DNA of 32,264 nt from DATFLK01 sp035267815 (GCA_035267815.1 DATFLK010000093.1:1-32264), one strand, 5' to 3'. Shown: positions 15,633 to 23,585, counted from the first letter of the stretch. The notes: generated from the letters alone by a model not told the origin. Translations and numbers: made by a program.

Positions 15633-16474
15633 ATCGGTTTCCTCGCAGCCATGGCTAGCACCACACCCGGCAACCAGATATTCATTTTTGGCGCTGGCAA
15701 GCGCCCCATCCCTAGCTTTTCGAGCAGCACGGCGAGTGGAAAGGCATGAGGGAAGGGGAGCTTCTCGGTCCGTTCGAATCCCGCCTGTCGGTATAATTGG
15801 CCCAGCGTATTGCTATCGTAATAGGTGACATGTTCCGGCAGCTTGAAGGAGGGCCACCGTTTCTGCATGACCTTGCGCCAGTAGCTTCCCATATCCGGCG
15901 TGGCCATGATTAGCCACCCGCCAGGACGAAGTCTTCTGTACAGTTCTGAAATGAAATGGTTGGGGTCATAGATATGCTCGATCACCTCGACGGCTGCGAT
16001 GCAGTCGAATCCCTCCGAAGGGTCTACGGCATCGATGCCGCCAAGCACTACATGGTCAGCATGTGCCTTGGCTCGTTCGACGGCTGCAGCGGAAAAATCC
16101 GTGCCCATCCTGTAATCGAAATAGTCGCATGCCTCGTCCATCAGATAACCATAGCCGCATCCAACCTCTAGCAGGTTGCCGCCGGTCATGCCTCGCTGTT
16201 TCAGCTTGTGCAGGAACCGGGCGAAGGTGGGGCGCAGGGAGCGCTCCTGTTCAGCATAATCGCTATACCCCTCTTGCAGACCGTCACTGCCTTCGAAATA
16301 AGTATCGTCGGCATATTGGGCGAGCATCGCCTCCTCGCGAAGGCGGGGCGACAAATACCATAGATGGCATGTGCGACAGTGAATGACCTGATACGGTGGA
16401 AAATCGTATGGTTTCCCGTCGGTCTCCTCTGCGTTACATAACGGACAGGAACAGTGTTCCAGCTGGGCTGCCAT
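15629..16474 (-). CDS. Class I SAM-dependent methyltransferase with N-terminal zinc-ribbon-like motif
   Basis: The start at 16474 is supported by GGAGG six bases upstream (CCTCC on + at 16481-16485). The 281-residue protein opens with C-S-C-P-L-C (8-13) and C-R-T-C (33-36), a probable small zinc site found in several sugar-modifying methyltransferases. A Rossmann core LLEVGCGYGY (101-110) and FDCIAAVEVIEHIYDPNHF follow. The C-terminal half ends in a hydrophobic LPGVVLAMAA segment. It is the first gene of the - strand pair with the ArnC-like enzyme (ATGA overlap), so it may methylate the sugar or a precursor in that surface-glycan pathway. The substrate is unknown. Confidence 0.82.
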   Translation of the reverse strand: MAAQLEHCSCPLCNAEETDGKPYDFPPYQVIHCRTCHLWYLSPRLREEAMLAQYADDTYFEGSDGLQEGYSDYAEQERSLRPTFARFLHKLKQRGMTGGNLLEVGCGYGYLMDEACDYFDYRMGTDFSAAAVERAKAHADHVVLGGIDAVDPSEGFDCIAAVEVIEHIYDPNHFISELYRRLRPGGWLIMATPDMGSYWRKVMQKRWPSFKLPEHVTYYDSNTLGQLYRQAGFERTEKLPFPHAFPLAVLLEKLGMGRLPAPKMNIWLPGVVLAMAARKPI

Positions 16475-16508
16475 GCATGACCTCCGTCGCCGTGGGCGCA
16501 TTGTTTTC

Positions 16509-16526
16509 ACCCTGATGGCACAGGGT
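16509..16526. other. Short hairpin in the leader between divergent genes
   Basis: ACCCTG (16509-16514) and CAGGGT (16521-16526) are complementary with a six-base loop. The hairpin lies 35 bases upstream of the - strand methyltransferase start and would be in its 5' leader. No T-run follows, so it is not an obvious terminator. Confidence 0.35.
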
Positions 16527-16573
16527 TGATGCTAACAATCCGTGGAAACGATGTCAGTGGATCGCATCGTAGC

Positions 16574-16602
16574 TACACACATTTCGATAAAATCTCTATA
16601 GT
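16574..16602 (+). promoter_or_regulatory. Candidate sigma-70 promoter for rfaE1-kdsB
   Basis: TACACA (16574-16579, four of six matches to the -35 consensus) is separated by 17 bases from TATAGT (16597-16602, five of six matches to -10). Transcription would start near 16609 and the ATG is at 16634. The region lies between divergent genes, where a promoter is needed. The -10 core CTATAG is palindromic, so it might also serve the opposite strand. Confidence 0.4.
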
Positions 16603-16633
16603 GGTCGGCAATTCTTTCGTAAGCGAGCATAAG

Positions 16634-17554
16634 ATGATTCTGGTGATCGGCGACATCATTGTGGATGAGTTTATTTGGGGTGACGTGTCCCGCATCTCGC
16701 CGGAGGCTCCGGTGCCGGTTGTCTCAGTGGATCATGTCGACCGCCGTTTGGGAGGCTCCGCCAACGTAGTGTACAACCTGCACGCCCTGAGCGTCTCCAC
16801 GGCGATGCTCGGCGTTGTCGGCGATGATGAGCCTGGCCGGTGGGTGCATCAGCGCTTGGCGGAGCTTGACTCTGATGATCACGGTGTTCTGGTCATGCGC
16901 AATGGACGGCCGACCGCCCTCAAGACGCGGGTCATTGCCCGGCATCAGCAGGTGGTGCGGTATGATCACGAATGGATCAATCCGGTTGACCCCGAGTCAC
17001 AGCAGCGTCTGTTCGACCAACTGGCCGAGCTGGCGCCGAAGGCCTCGGCGCTGATTCTTTCCGATTACGGAAAGGGTGTGCTGACGCCCGATTTTATCCG
17101 GCGCATCATCGACCGTTTTGATGGCACCTTGCCGATCGCGATCGATCCGAAACCGCAGCATACCGAGGCCTATCGGGGCGCCAGTGTCATTACGCCGAAC
17201 CTCCATGAGGCTGCGGCCATGGCAGGGATGGAGCCCGTGAATGATGACGCGCATGCCGAGGCGATTGCCCAGGCGCTGCATGAAAGGCTCGGTCTGATGT
17301 GCGCGCTGATCACCCGTTCGGAGCAGGGTATGACGCTGTATGACGGCGCACGGTGCCATCATATCCCCACCGCAGCCCGCGATGTGTTCGATGTGACGGG
17401 GGCGGGCGACACGGTGGTGGCTGTCTTCACCGCCTGCATCGCGCGGGGCGATGATCCTTTTACGGCGGCACAGTTTGCCAATCGGGCTGCCGGCGTGGTG
17501 GTCGGCAAGATCGGTACGGCGACGGCCAACTGGGACGAGATTGAGTCCTATTGA
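16634..17554 (+). CDS. rfaE1: D-glycero-beta-D-manno-heptose-7-phosphate kinase (RfaE domain I / HldA)
   Basis: It phosphorylates heptose 7-phosphate at C1 in the ADP-heptose pathway, supplying the heptosyltransferases upstream. The 306-residue PfkB-fold protein begins at the first beta strand (VIGDIIVDEFIWGD), followed by SRISPEAPVPVV and GGSANVVYNL as in HldE. It has the catalytic DVTGAGDTVVAVF motif (about 252-264; base in GAGD) and the family tail AAGVVVGKIGTAT. Only the kinase domain is present. The adenylyltransferase half, fused in E. coli HldE, must be a separate protein elsewhere. An in-frame ATG at 16526 would place the start before the candidate promoter, so 16634 is preferred. kdsB follows after seven bases. 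Confidence 0.9.
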   Translation: MILVIGDIIVDEFIWGDVSRISPEAPVPVVSVDHVDRRLGGSANVVYNLHALSVSTAMLGVVGDDEPGRWVHQRLAELDSDDHGVLVMRNGRPTALKTRVIARHQQVVRYDHEWINPVDPESQQRLFDQLAELAPKASALILSDYGKGVLTPDFIRRIIDRFDGTLPIAIDPKPQHTEAYRGASVITPNLHEAAAMAGMEPVNDDAHAEAIAQALHERLGLMCALITRSEQGMTLYDGARCHHIPTAARDVFDVTGAGDTVVAVFTACIARGDDPFTAAQFANRAAGVVVGKIGTATANWDEIESY

Positions 17555-17561
17555 TTCGCAC

Positions 17562-18290
17562 ATGAAGATCGCAGTCGGTATTCCCGCCCGTTACGCTTCT
17601 ACTCGGCTGCCCGGCAAGCCGCTGGCGCCTTTGGCGGGCAGGCCGATGATTCTGCATGTGGTGGAGCGGGCTCTTCAGGCCGATGTTGGCCGTGTGTTCG
17701 TGGCGACCGACGACGCGCGTATCGCCGCGGCGGTGGAGGGTGCAGGTGCCGAGGTTTGCATGACGCCCGAGGCATGTGGGAGCGGTACCGAACGCCTAGC
17801 CTGCGCCGTGCAGGAGATTGCCTGCGATATCGTGATCAATCTGCAGGGCGACGAGCCGTTGATCGACCCGGAGGCAATTCGTGCGGTGGTGACACCGTTC
17901 CGGAATGAACCCGACCTGCCGATGGCCACATTGGCGCATCCCCTCCGTGACGAGTTCGACTTCAACCGGTCCGATGTGGTCAAGGTGGTATGCAATGCCG
18001 CGGGGCATGCCATGTACTTCAGTCGTGCTCCCATTCCCTATATGCGGACTGAATCGGCTACGCCGCTTCAGCACGTCGGTCTCTATGCCTATCGCAGGGA
18101 TTTCCTGCTGCGTTACCCTGATTTGGCACCGGCTCCCACCGAACAGGCGGAACAGCTCGAACAGTTACGTGCACTGCATCACGGTCATCGCATTGCCGTG
18201 ACGGTGGGTGATTTCGCGTGTGTTGGCATCGATACCCCGGAGGATCTTGACCGGGCCGAGGCGCAGCTAAACCGCCGCCCATCGCGCTGA
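17562..18290 (+). CDS. kdsB: CMP-Kdo synthetase (3-deoxy-manno-octulosonate cytidylyltransferase)
   Basis: KdsB activates Kdo with CTP for WaaA. The 242-residue protein has the N-terminal nucleotide-binding IPARYASTRLPGKPLAPLAGRPM (7-29, given by position), FVATDD, CGSGTERLA, INLQGDEPLI (about 91-100) with the metal-binding Asp, and FSRAPIPY followed by QHVGLYAYRRDFL. The tail GIDTPEDLDRAE is typical. The ATG at 17562 is the only start matching the family N-terminus; the open frame upstream to 17451 lies in rfaE1. It forms a two-gene unit with rfaE1, pairing precursors for the two inner-core sugars. Confidence 0.95.
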   Translation: MKIAVGIPARYASTRLPGKPLAPLAGRPMILHVVERALQADVGRVFVATDDARIAAAVEGAGAEVCMTPEACGSGTERLACAVQEIACDIVINLQGDEPLIDPEAIRAVVTPFRNEPDLPMATLAHPLRDEFDFNRSDVVKVVCNAAGHAMYFSRAPIPYMRTESATPLQHVGLYAYRRDFLLRYPDLAPAPTEQAEQLEQLRALHHGHRIAVTVGDFACVGIDTPEDLDRAEAQLNRRPSR

Positions 18291-18301
18291 CCCTGTCGAA
18301 G

Positions 18302-18327
18302 GCCCGCCCCCCGCGGGCAGGCCCTTT
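18302..18327 (+). terminator. Weak candidate terminator after kdsB
   Basis: GCCCGC (18302-18307) pairs with GCGGGC (18313-18318) across a five-base C loop. It is followed by AGGCCCTTT rather than a clean T-run. Position 12 bases after the kdsB stop fits, but the structure is poor, so a Rho-dependent end is equally possible. Confidence 0.3.
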
Positions 18328-18363
18328 CCGCGCTCCCCCACCCGTCCCCACATTTCGCTTCCT

Positions 18364-18384
18364 TCCTGCATCCTGCATCCTGCA
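18364..18384 (+). repeat. Three tandem copies of TCCTGCA
   Basis: Three perfect 7-base copies run from 18364 to 18384, followed by a partial TCC. They lie in the spacer between kdsB and the mraZ promoter. No gene is visible on either strand in the 18291-18557 interval. Confidence 0.9.
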
Positions 18385-18463
18385 TCCCATATTCATGGTA
18401 TTTTCATCGATGTTCGTGCATGGCCGAATGTGGCATCTCTGCATCAATACCCTCAGAATCACA

Positions 18464-18492
18464 TTGACAAGCTTGCCTTTAGGGTCAATATT
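18464..18492 (+). promoter_or_regulatory. Candidate sigma-70 promoter of the dcw (mra) operon
   Basis: A perfect -35 TTGACA (18464-18469) is followed after 17 bases by AATATT (18487-18492, four of six matches to -10). Transcription would begin near 18499, about 59 bases before the mraZ ATG. It is the only promoter-like pair found before the 13-gene run, and the MraZ-type repeats overlap its start point. Confidence 0.5.
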
Positions 18493-18516
18493 GGCGTTTA
18501 GTGGGGAATTGTGGGT
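18492..18516 (+). promoter_or_regulatory. MraZ-type operator: three 5-base direct repeats spaced by 5 bases
   Basis: TGGCG (18492-18496), TGGGG (18502-18506) and TGGGT (18512-18516) repeat at exactly ten-base spacing. This matches the TGGGN-N5 repeat array bound by E. coli MraZ upstream of its own gene. One repeat carries a C in place of G. The array overlaps the -10 end and predicted start of transcription, consistent with autorepression. Confidence 0.7.
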
Positions 18517-18539
18517 AAATCCCCCATTCATGTAGCTAG

Positions 18540-18547
18540 GGAGGTGA
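18540..18547 (+). promoter_or_regulatory. Strong ribosome-binding site of mraZ
   Basis: GGAGGTGA (18540-18547) lies ten bases before the mraZ ATG at 18558 and closely complements the 16S rRNA 3' end. It is the best such site in the dcw run, where most later genes start by overlap with the gene before. Confidence 0.75.
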
Positions 18548-18557
18548 GCGCAGCGAC

Positions 18558-18992
18558 ATGTTCCAGGGCGAGTACATCAACAACATGGACGACAAGGGAC
18601 GTGTCAGCATCCCTGTTGCGTTCCGTGACGCCCTGAAGATGCGTTACGACGACGAGCGGTTCGTGATCGCCAGGGACGCCTTTGATGACTGCCTGCGCGC
18701 CTATCCCGTCCAGGAGTGGCGCCACCTGCTGGACAAGTTGAGTCGGCAGCCGGTCAATAACCGGGCCGTGCGCTCCTTCTCGCGTCGCGTGGTCAGCTCC
18801 GCCGTCGAGTACGCCGTGGACAAGCAGGGACGCGTGCTGGTGCCGCACTCCCTGCGCGAACATGCCGGCCTGGTCAAGAGCGTCGTATTCGCCGGCATGA
18901 CCAACTGTTTCGAGATATGGGACGAACAACGGTGGAAACAGGAGCTGAAGGAGTCGACCGAGATCCTTCAAGCGAGCGATCTGGACTTCTGA
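18558..18992 (+). CDS. mraZ: Transcriptional regulator MraZ
   Basis: MraZ forms a ring-shaped oligomer that binds repeats upstream of its gene and represses the division and cell-wall cluster. The 144-residue protein has two AbrB-like (SpoVT/AbrB) half-domains: one at about 5-50 with NNMDDKGRVSIPVAFRD, and one at about 75-125 with AVDKQGRVLVPHSLREHAGL. Both carry the expected DKGR/DKQGR loop. The length matches the family (about 140-150), and its target array is visible at 18492-18516. The stop is one base before the rsmH start. Confidence 0.95.
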   Translation: MFQGEYINNMDDKGRVSIPVAFRDALKMRYDDERFVIARDAFDDCLRAYPVQEWRHLLDKLSRQPVNNRAVRSFSRRVVSSAVEYAVDKQGRVLVPHSLREHAGLVKSVVFAGMTNCFEIWDEQRWKQELKESTEILQASDLDF

Positions 18993-18993
18993 T

Positions 18994-19929
18994 GTGGCTG
19001 CGCATGAGCATATTCCGATTCTGCTGGAGACTTTTGTCGACTATCTGTGCGTCAGGCCGGATGGGTGCTATGTCGATGCGACATTCGGTCGCGGCGGCCA
19101 TGCCCGAACGCTTTTGTCACATCTCTCCGCCGATGGGCGCCTGCTCGGTTTGGACAGGGATCCGCAGGCGGTTGCCGCAGGCGAAGTGCTGGCCGTCGAA
19201 GACCAACGCTTTCGCATCATGCACGCCTCCTTTGCGGAGATGGCGGATGCCCTTGACGAGATGGAGTGGCAGAAGGTTCAGGGGATCGGCTTCGACCTCG
19301 GCGTCTCTTCGCCGCAGCTGGATGATCTGTCGAGGGGCTTTTCGTTCCGGGGAGCCGGTCCGCTCGATATGCGTATGGACCCTTCGCGGGGGCGCAGCCT
19401 CGGGGAACGCCTCCGGGATGTCTCGGAACATGAACTGGTCGGTATCATCCGTACATATGGCGGTGAGCGCTATGCGGGGCGTATCGCCCGCGCCATCCTG
19501 CGCGCCTGCCGTGAGGGGGCGTTGGTGACGACGGCTGATCTGGAGAATGTCTGTTTTCATGCCGTTCCCAAGCATGCCCGTTACGGTACTACTCACCCTG
19601 CGACACGCACCTTTCAGGCGTTGCGTATGTGGGTCAACGACGAGATGGCGGAGCTGGAGACGGGAATCCGGACAGCAGTCGAGCGCCTGTCGGCCGGCGG
19701 CAGGCTGGTCGTCATCTCCTTTCACTCCGGCGAGGATCGCCGGGTACGTGATCTGATCGAGGCGCAGGTCAATCCGTGCGTCTGTCCTCCCGATTTTCCC
19801 GTATGTGCCTGCGGCAGGACGGCTACGATGCGTTGGGTGCAGAAGAAGCCGTTGCGCTCCGATACTGAAGAAGTGGCCCGCAATCCGCGCAGCCGTTCGG
19901 CCAGGCTGCGCGTGGCGGAGCGGATATGA
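18994..19929 (+). CDS. rsmH: 16S rRNA m4C1402 methyltransferase RsmH (MraW), GTG start
   Basis: RsmH methylates N4 of C1402 in 16S rRNA. The likely start is GTG 18994, one base after the mraZ stop; it gives the family-typical AHEHIPILLETF beginning and 311 residues. Motifs are YVDATFGRGGHARTLL (SAM site, about 25-40), GLDRDPQA, FDLGVSSPQLDD with GFSFR, THPATRTFQALRMWVNDE, and the C-terminal RSRSARLRVAER. No strong ribosome-binding site lies before the GTG, so translation probably depends on mraZ. The end overlaps ftsL by four bases. Confidence 0.95.
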   Translation: MAAHEHIPILLETFVDYLCVRPDGCYVDATFGRGGHARTLLSHLSADGRLLGLDRDPQAVAAGEVLAVEDQRFRIMHASFAEMADALDEMEWQKVQGIGFDLGVSSPQLDDLSRGFSFRGAGPLDMRMDPSRGRSLGERLRDVSEHELVGIIRTYGGERYAGRIARAILRACREGALVTTADLENVCFHAVPKHARYGTTHPATRTFQALRMWVNDEMAELETGIRTAVERLSAGGRLVVISFHSGEDRRVRDLIEAQVNPCVCPPDFPVCACGRTATMRWVQKKPLRSDTEEVARNPRSRSARLRVAERI

Positions 19930-20180
19930 TGCGTCTGTGGATTGTGTCCGGATTGATGATGGCCGCTCTAGCCACCGCCCAGGTCTGGCTGGCACATGGC
20001 CGTTACGCCATTGCGCACAAGACGACGCTGGCCCGGCATCATGTGGAGAATACACAGGCCGAGATCAACCGGCTGGGGCTGGAGCTGGCCAGCCTGACCC
20101 GCCCGGAGCGGTTGCGTGAGCTGGCGAAACAGCGGTTGAACATGGCACCGCCCCTGCCCATGCAGGTATGGCGTCCATGA
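19926..20180 (+). CDS. ftsL: Cell division protein FtsL
   Basis: FtsL is a small bitopic division protein that joins FtsB and FtsQ at the septum. The 84-residue product has the expected build: a short N-terminus, one membrane helix (about 3-22), then a coiled-coil leucine-zipper region (about 30-70) rich in Glu, Arg and Leu, with RELAKQRLNMAPP at the end. The sequence is poorly conserved in this family, so position between rsmH and ftsI and topology carry the call. Two adjacent ATGs (19926 and 19929) are possible. The first overlaps the rsmH stop. Confidence 0.9.
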   Translation: MMRLWIVSGLMMAALATAQVWLAHGRYAIAHKTTLARHHVENTQAEINRLGLELASLTRPERLRELAKQRLNMAPPLPMQVWRP

Positions 20181-22075
20181 GCGGTTCCAAAGAGATCTAC
20201 GTCCGCCGCCGCCTCGAGGTGATCGTTGGCCTGATTTCCATCGGGTTCCTGATTCTGGTGATCCGTGCGGTCGATCTTCAGTGGTATCAGGCTGACAAGC
20301 TACAGCAGAGGGCGGAAAAGCAGCGTCAGCGTCAGTTCGCCGTGGCGGCGCCGCGCGGTGCGATCAAGGATGCGAGGGGGCGTATGTTGGCCGAGAGCAT
20401 CGAGGTGCCGTCGATTTCGGCGATTGCCGATGAGGTGCCGTCGGACCGGGTCGGTGATCTGGCCAAGGCGATCGGCATGGATTCGGCCCGATTGAAGCGC
20501 AAGCTGGTCGGCCAGCACGGCTTTACATGGCTCGCCCGTCAGGTCGATCCAGCCAAGGCCAAGCGCGTCATGGCATTGCAGATCCCAGGTGTTCGGCAGG
20601 AGATGGAGTGGCGGCGCTATCATCCGCTGGGGCCCGAGACCGGCCACCTTCTCGGTTTCGTCGGCGTCGATGGTCACGGCCTCGAGGGGCTGGAGTATAG
20701 CCTCGACCACCGGCTCTCCGGCCGTCAGGGTCGAGAACTGGTCATCAGGGATGCACGGGGTCATGCCCTGCCCGGTGGCGTATGGCTGCAGAAGCCGAGG
20801 CCCGGCAAGGCGGCCCAACTTTATGTGGACGCTACGATTCAGAGCCTTGCCTATGCCGCACTGGTCGAGGGGGTCAAGCGGCAGGGGGCCAAGGGCGGCT
20901 CCATCGTGGTCATGCGTCCCCGCGACGGGGCGGTGCTGGCGATGGCCAACTGGCCCAGCTACAACCCCAACAATTTCGGTAAATTCAAGCCCAGCGAGTG
21001 GCGCAACCGCGCCGTAACGGACATGCTGGAGCCCGGTTCGGCGCTCAAGCCTTTCACCATTGCCGCCGCTCTCGAATCGGGGCACTGGCGAACCAGTTCC
21101 CGTGTCTTCTGCGAGAAGGGGCGTTTCCGGGTGGCGGACTATGTCATTCATGACGACCATCCCGAGGGGTGGCTCAATCTGACTGGCATTCTTGCCAAGT
21201 CGAGCAACATCGGAGCCGCGAAGCTGGCGACGGATATCGGACCGAAAGCGATGTACCGAATGTTTTCGGCGGTAGGACTAGGGCGCAAAACAGGTATCGG
21301 ATTAAGCGGCGAATCACCCGGGATGCTGCTGCCCAGCAATCGATGGGGGCCGGTCGAAACGGCCACCATCGCCTTCGGGCAGGGTGTCGCAGTCACGCCG
21401 TTGCAGCTTGCAACGGCCTTTTGCGTTTTAGCCAACGGTGGAATGCGTGTGCATCCGAAACTGGTCAAGGGGGCTTCCGTGCGCCCACCCAAACGGGTGA
21501 TGCCGGAGTATATCGCCGATACCGTGCGGCGTATGCTGGAGAAGGCGGCCAGTCCGGACGGTACCGGCGCACTGGCCGTGCCAGCCGGTTATCCGGTCGC
21601 CGGCAAGACGGGTACGGCGCAGAAACCGGATGGGCACGGCGGCTATGCCAAGGGACAGTTCACAGCCGTGTTTGCCGGTATGGTGCCGGCCGATCATCCG
21701 CGTCTGGTTATCGCCGTCACGGTCGATCGCCCCCAGAAGAGCATCTATGGCGGCGTGGTGGCCGCGCCGATTTTCCGCAATGTCGCATCGGCCGTGTTGC
21801 CCTATCTGGGGCTGCCGCCGGAAGATTCCCAGCCGTCGCCGGCATGGCACGCCCTGCAGGTGGCAGACCATGTGTCCGGTTCGGACGGTAGTGCAGCACC
21901 GGCCGGGACCGTCCCCACGCTGTTCGGAAAGTCGCTGCGCGAGGTCCGCAACATGCTGGCCAGTCGCGGCTATCAGTTGCATGTGCACGGCAGTGGCTGG
22001 GTTGCCAAACAGTCGCCCTCCCCGCTGAGCAAGATGCCGGAGGGCGGTGCAGTCGAGGTGTGGCTTGATGACTGA
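20177..22075 (+). CDS. ftsI: Peptidoglycan transpeptidase FtsI (PBP3) with C-terminal PASTA domain
   Basis: FtsI cross-links septal peptidoglycan with FtsW. Starting at ATG 20177 (ATGA overlap with ftsL; an in-frame ATG at 20168 is possible) it has 632 residues. Order: a membrane helix (about 16-36), a dimer/pedestal region with APRGAIKDARGRMLA, and the transpeptidase domain with SALK (catalytic Ser288), SSN (342-344) and KTGT (477-480). From about residue 579 to the end there is a PASTA repeat (VPTLFGKSLREVRNMLASRG). PASTA is usual in Gram-positive PBP2x/SpoVD and absent from E. coli FtsI, so it is a notable extra here. Confidence 0.93.
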   Translation: MSGSKEIYVRRRLEVIVGLISIGFLILVIRAVDLQWYQADKLQQRAEKQRQRQFAVAAPRGAIKDARGRMLAESIEVPSISAIADEVPSDRVGDLAKAIGMDSARLKRKLVGQHGFTWLARQVDPAKAKRVMALQIPGVRQEMEWRRYHPLGPETGHLLGFVGVDGHGLEGLEYSLDHRLSGRQGRELVIRDARGHALPGGVWLQKPRPGKAAQLYVDATIQSLAYAALVEGVKRQGAKGGSIVVMRPRDGAVLAMANWPSYNPNNFGKFKPSEWRNRAVTDMLEPGSALKPFTIAAALESGHWRTSSRVFCEKGRFRVADYVIHDDHPEGWLNLTGILAKSSNIGAAKLATDIGPKAMYRMFSAVGLGRKTGIGLSGESPGMLLPSNRWGPVETATIAFGQGVAVTPLQLATAFCVLANGGMRVHPKLVKGASVRPPKRVMPEYIADTVRRMLEKAASPDGTGALAVPAGYPVAGKTGTAQKPDGHGGYAKGQFTAVFAGMVPADHPRLVIAVTVDRPQKSIYGGVVAAPIFRNVASAVLPYLGLPPEDSQPSPAWHALQVADHVSGSDGSAAPAGTVPTLFGKSLREVRNMLASRGYQLHVHGSGWVAKQSPSPLSKMPEGGAVEVWLDD

Positions 22076-23585
22076 TCTGGACGAACTGATGACACTGACC
22101 GGGCGTCCCGTACGCCCCCTGTCGCAGATTGCCGGCGAGGATGGCGTGCCGAGTGGCGAGGTCGAGGTGAGCGGCATCAGTGACGACTCGCGGAGCATCC
22201 GTCCCGGCGACGCATTCCTCTGTCTCCCCCGTGCAGGAGAGCGGGCGCAGACCTTCGTCGAGCAGGCAGCCGAGGCCGGCGCCAGCGCGATCATTTCGGT
22301 GGGGCACACCTACGATGTGGCGTTGCCGCATCTGGTGCTGGATGACATGGAGGTCGTCGGTCGATTGCTCCGGCGCTGGTTTGGGACTGAGAAGAGCGAG
22401 GTCAGGCTGATCGGCATTACCGGCACGGATGGCAAGACCAGTGTGGCGTGGATGTTGCGCGACGCGCTATCGCGACTGCATGGCCAGGCATGGTCGATCG
22501 GCACGTTGGGCTGGATGCGTGGACCGGAGGATGTGGTCGACCTTGGCAATACGACCCCCTCGCTCCTGACCATGCACCGACTGCTGGCGGTGGCGACAGA
22601 GGCGGGAATGCCGGCGCTGGTCTGCGAGGTCTCTTCGCACGGCATCGCGCAACAGCGCATCGCCGGGCTCAGGATGGATGCTGCGATATGGACCAATCTG
22701 GGTCACGATCATCTGCAGGACCACGGTGGTTTCGCTGCCTATGCCGATATCAAGACGGGATTTGTGCGCGACGTGGCCGAACAGGGTGGCATCGTGATCT
22801 GTAATGCCGATGCCGACGAGGCCAATGCCCGCGCGCCGGAGACAGCGCTGCGTTTCGGACACGGATTGTATCGGCAGGAGCTTTCTCTGGCATGGGAGCA
22901 GGAGTTGCCGGGCATGGTGCGCTTTCGCTCAGCACTGTCCGAGAATGAAGAGGTGCTGGTCGAGGATATCCCGCTTGGCGATTTTCATGCCGAGAATCTC
23001 GCCTGCGTGGCACTGGTGCTGTTGAGCCTCTTCAGGGTTCCGCTGGAGAAGATTCCCGCTCTGCTGAACGGTATCAGCGCACCTCCGGGTCGAATGCAGC
23101 CGCTCGGGATCGGTCGTCAGCAGATTTTCATCGATTATGCCCATACGCCGGAGGCGCTGGAGCGTTGCCTCGCCACTGCGCGCACGATTACCCGCCGCAG
23201 GCTGATGTTGGTGTTCGGCTGCGGCGGTGAGCGTGACCGCGAGAAGCGGCCGGAGATGGGGGGTATCGCCGTGCGGCTTGCCGATGTGGTCTGGGTGACC
23301 TCGGACAACCCCCGCAGCGAGGTGCCCGAGGTGATCGCCTCCGAGATCGTGCAGGGCATGCCGCAACCCTATCCGGCCGATGTGCATCTGCAGCTGGATC
23401 GGCGTCAGGCCATTGCCGATGCGGTGGCCGAGATCGAAAGCGGGGATGTGCTGGTGATTGCCGGAAAGGGGCACGAAACCTACATGGAGGTGGAGGGTCG
23501 GCGATTGCCGTGGAGTGATATCGAGGTGGCCGCCGAGGCGCTGCGCGACCGGGATCACCTCAAGAGTTTCAAGGCATGCGCATGA
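22068..23585 (+). CDS. murE: UDP-MurNAc-L-Ala-D-Glu:meso-diaminopimelate ligase
   Basis: MurE adds the third amino acid of the peptidoglycan stem. From ATG 22068 (eight-base overlap with ftsI) it has 505 residues in three domains: N-terminal UDP-binding (about 1-100, with DDSRSIRPGDAF), ATP-binding with GTDGKT (119-124), and C-terminal with DNPR (413-416). DNPR is the motif that selects meso-diaminopimelate over lysine, so the cell wall is of the Gram-negative type. The CEVSSHG and FIDYAHTPEAL segments are also present. An earlier in-frame GTG at 22047 is less likely. Confidence 0.95.
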   Translation: MTDLDELMTLTGRPVRPLSQIAGEDGVPSGEVEVSGISDDSRSIRPGDAFLCLPRAGERAQTFVEQAAEAGASAIISVGHTYDVALPHLVLDDMEVVGRLLRRWFGTEKSEVRLIGITGTDGKTSVAWMLRDALSRLHGQAWSIGTLGWMRGPEDVVDLGNTTPSLLTMHRLLAVATEAGMPALVCEVSSHGIAQQRIAGLRMDAAIWTNLGHDHLQDHGGFAAYADIKTGFVRDVAEQGGIVICNADADEANARAPETALRFGHGLYRQELSLAWEQELPGMVRFRSALSENEEVLVEDIPLGDFHAENLACVALVLLSLFRVPLEKIPALLNGISAPPGRMQPLGIGRQQIFIDYAHTPEALERCLATARTITRRRLMLVFGCGGERDREKRPEMGGIAVRLADVVWVTSDNPRSEVPEVIASEIVQGMPQPYPADVHLQLDRRQAIADAVAEIESGDVLVIAGKGHETYMEVEGRRLPWSDIEVAAEALRDRDHLKSFKACA

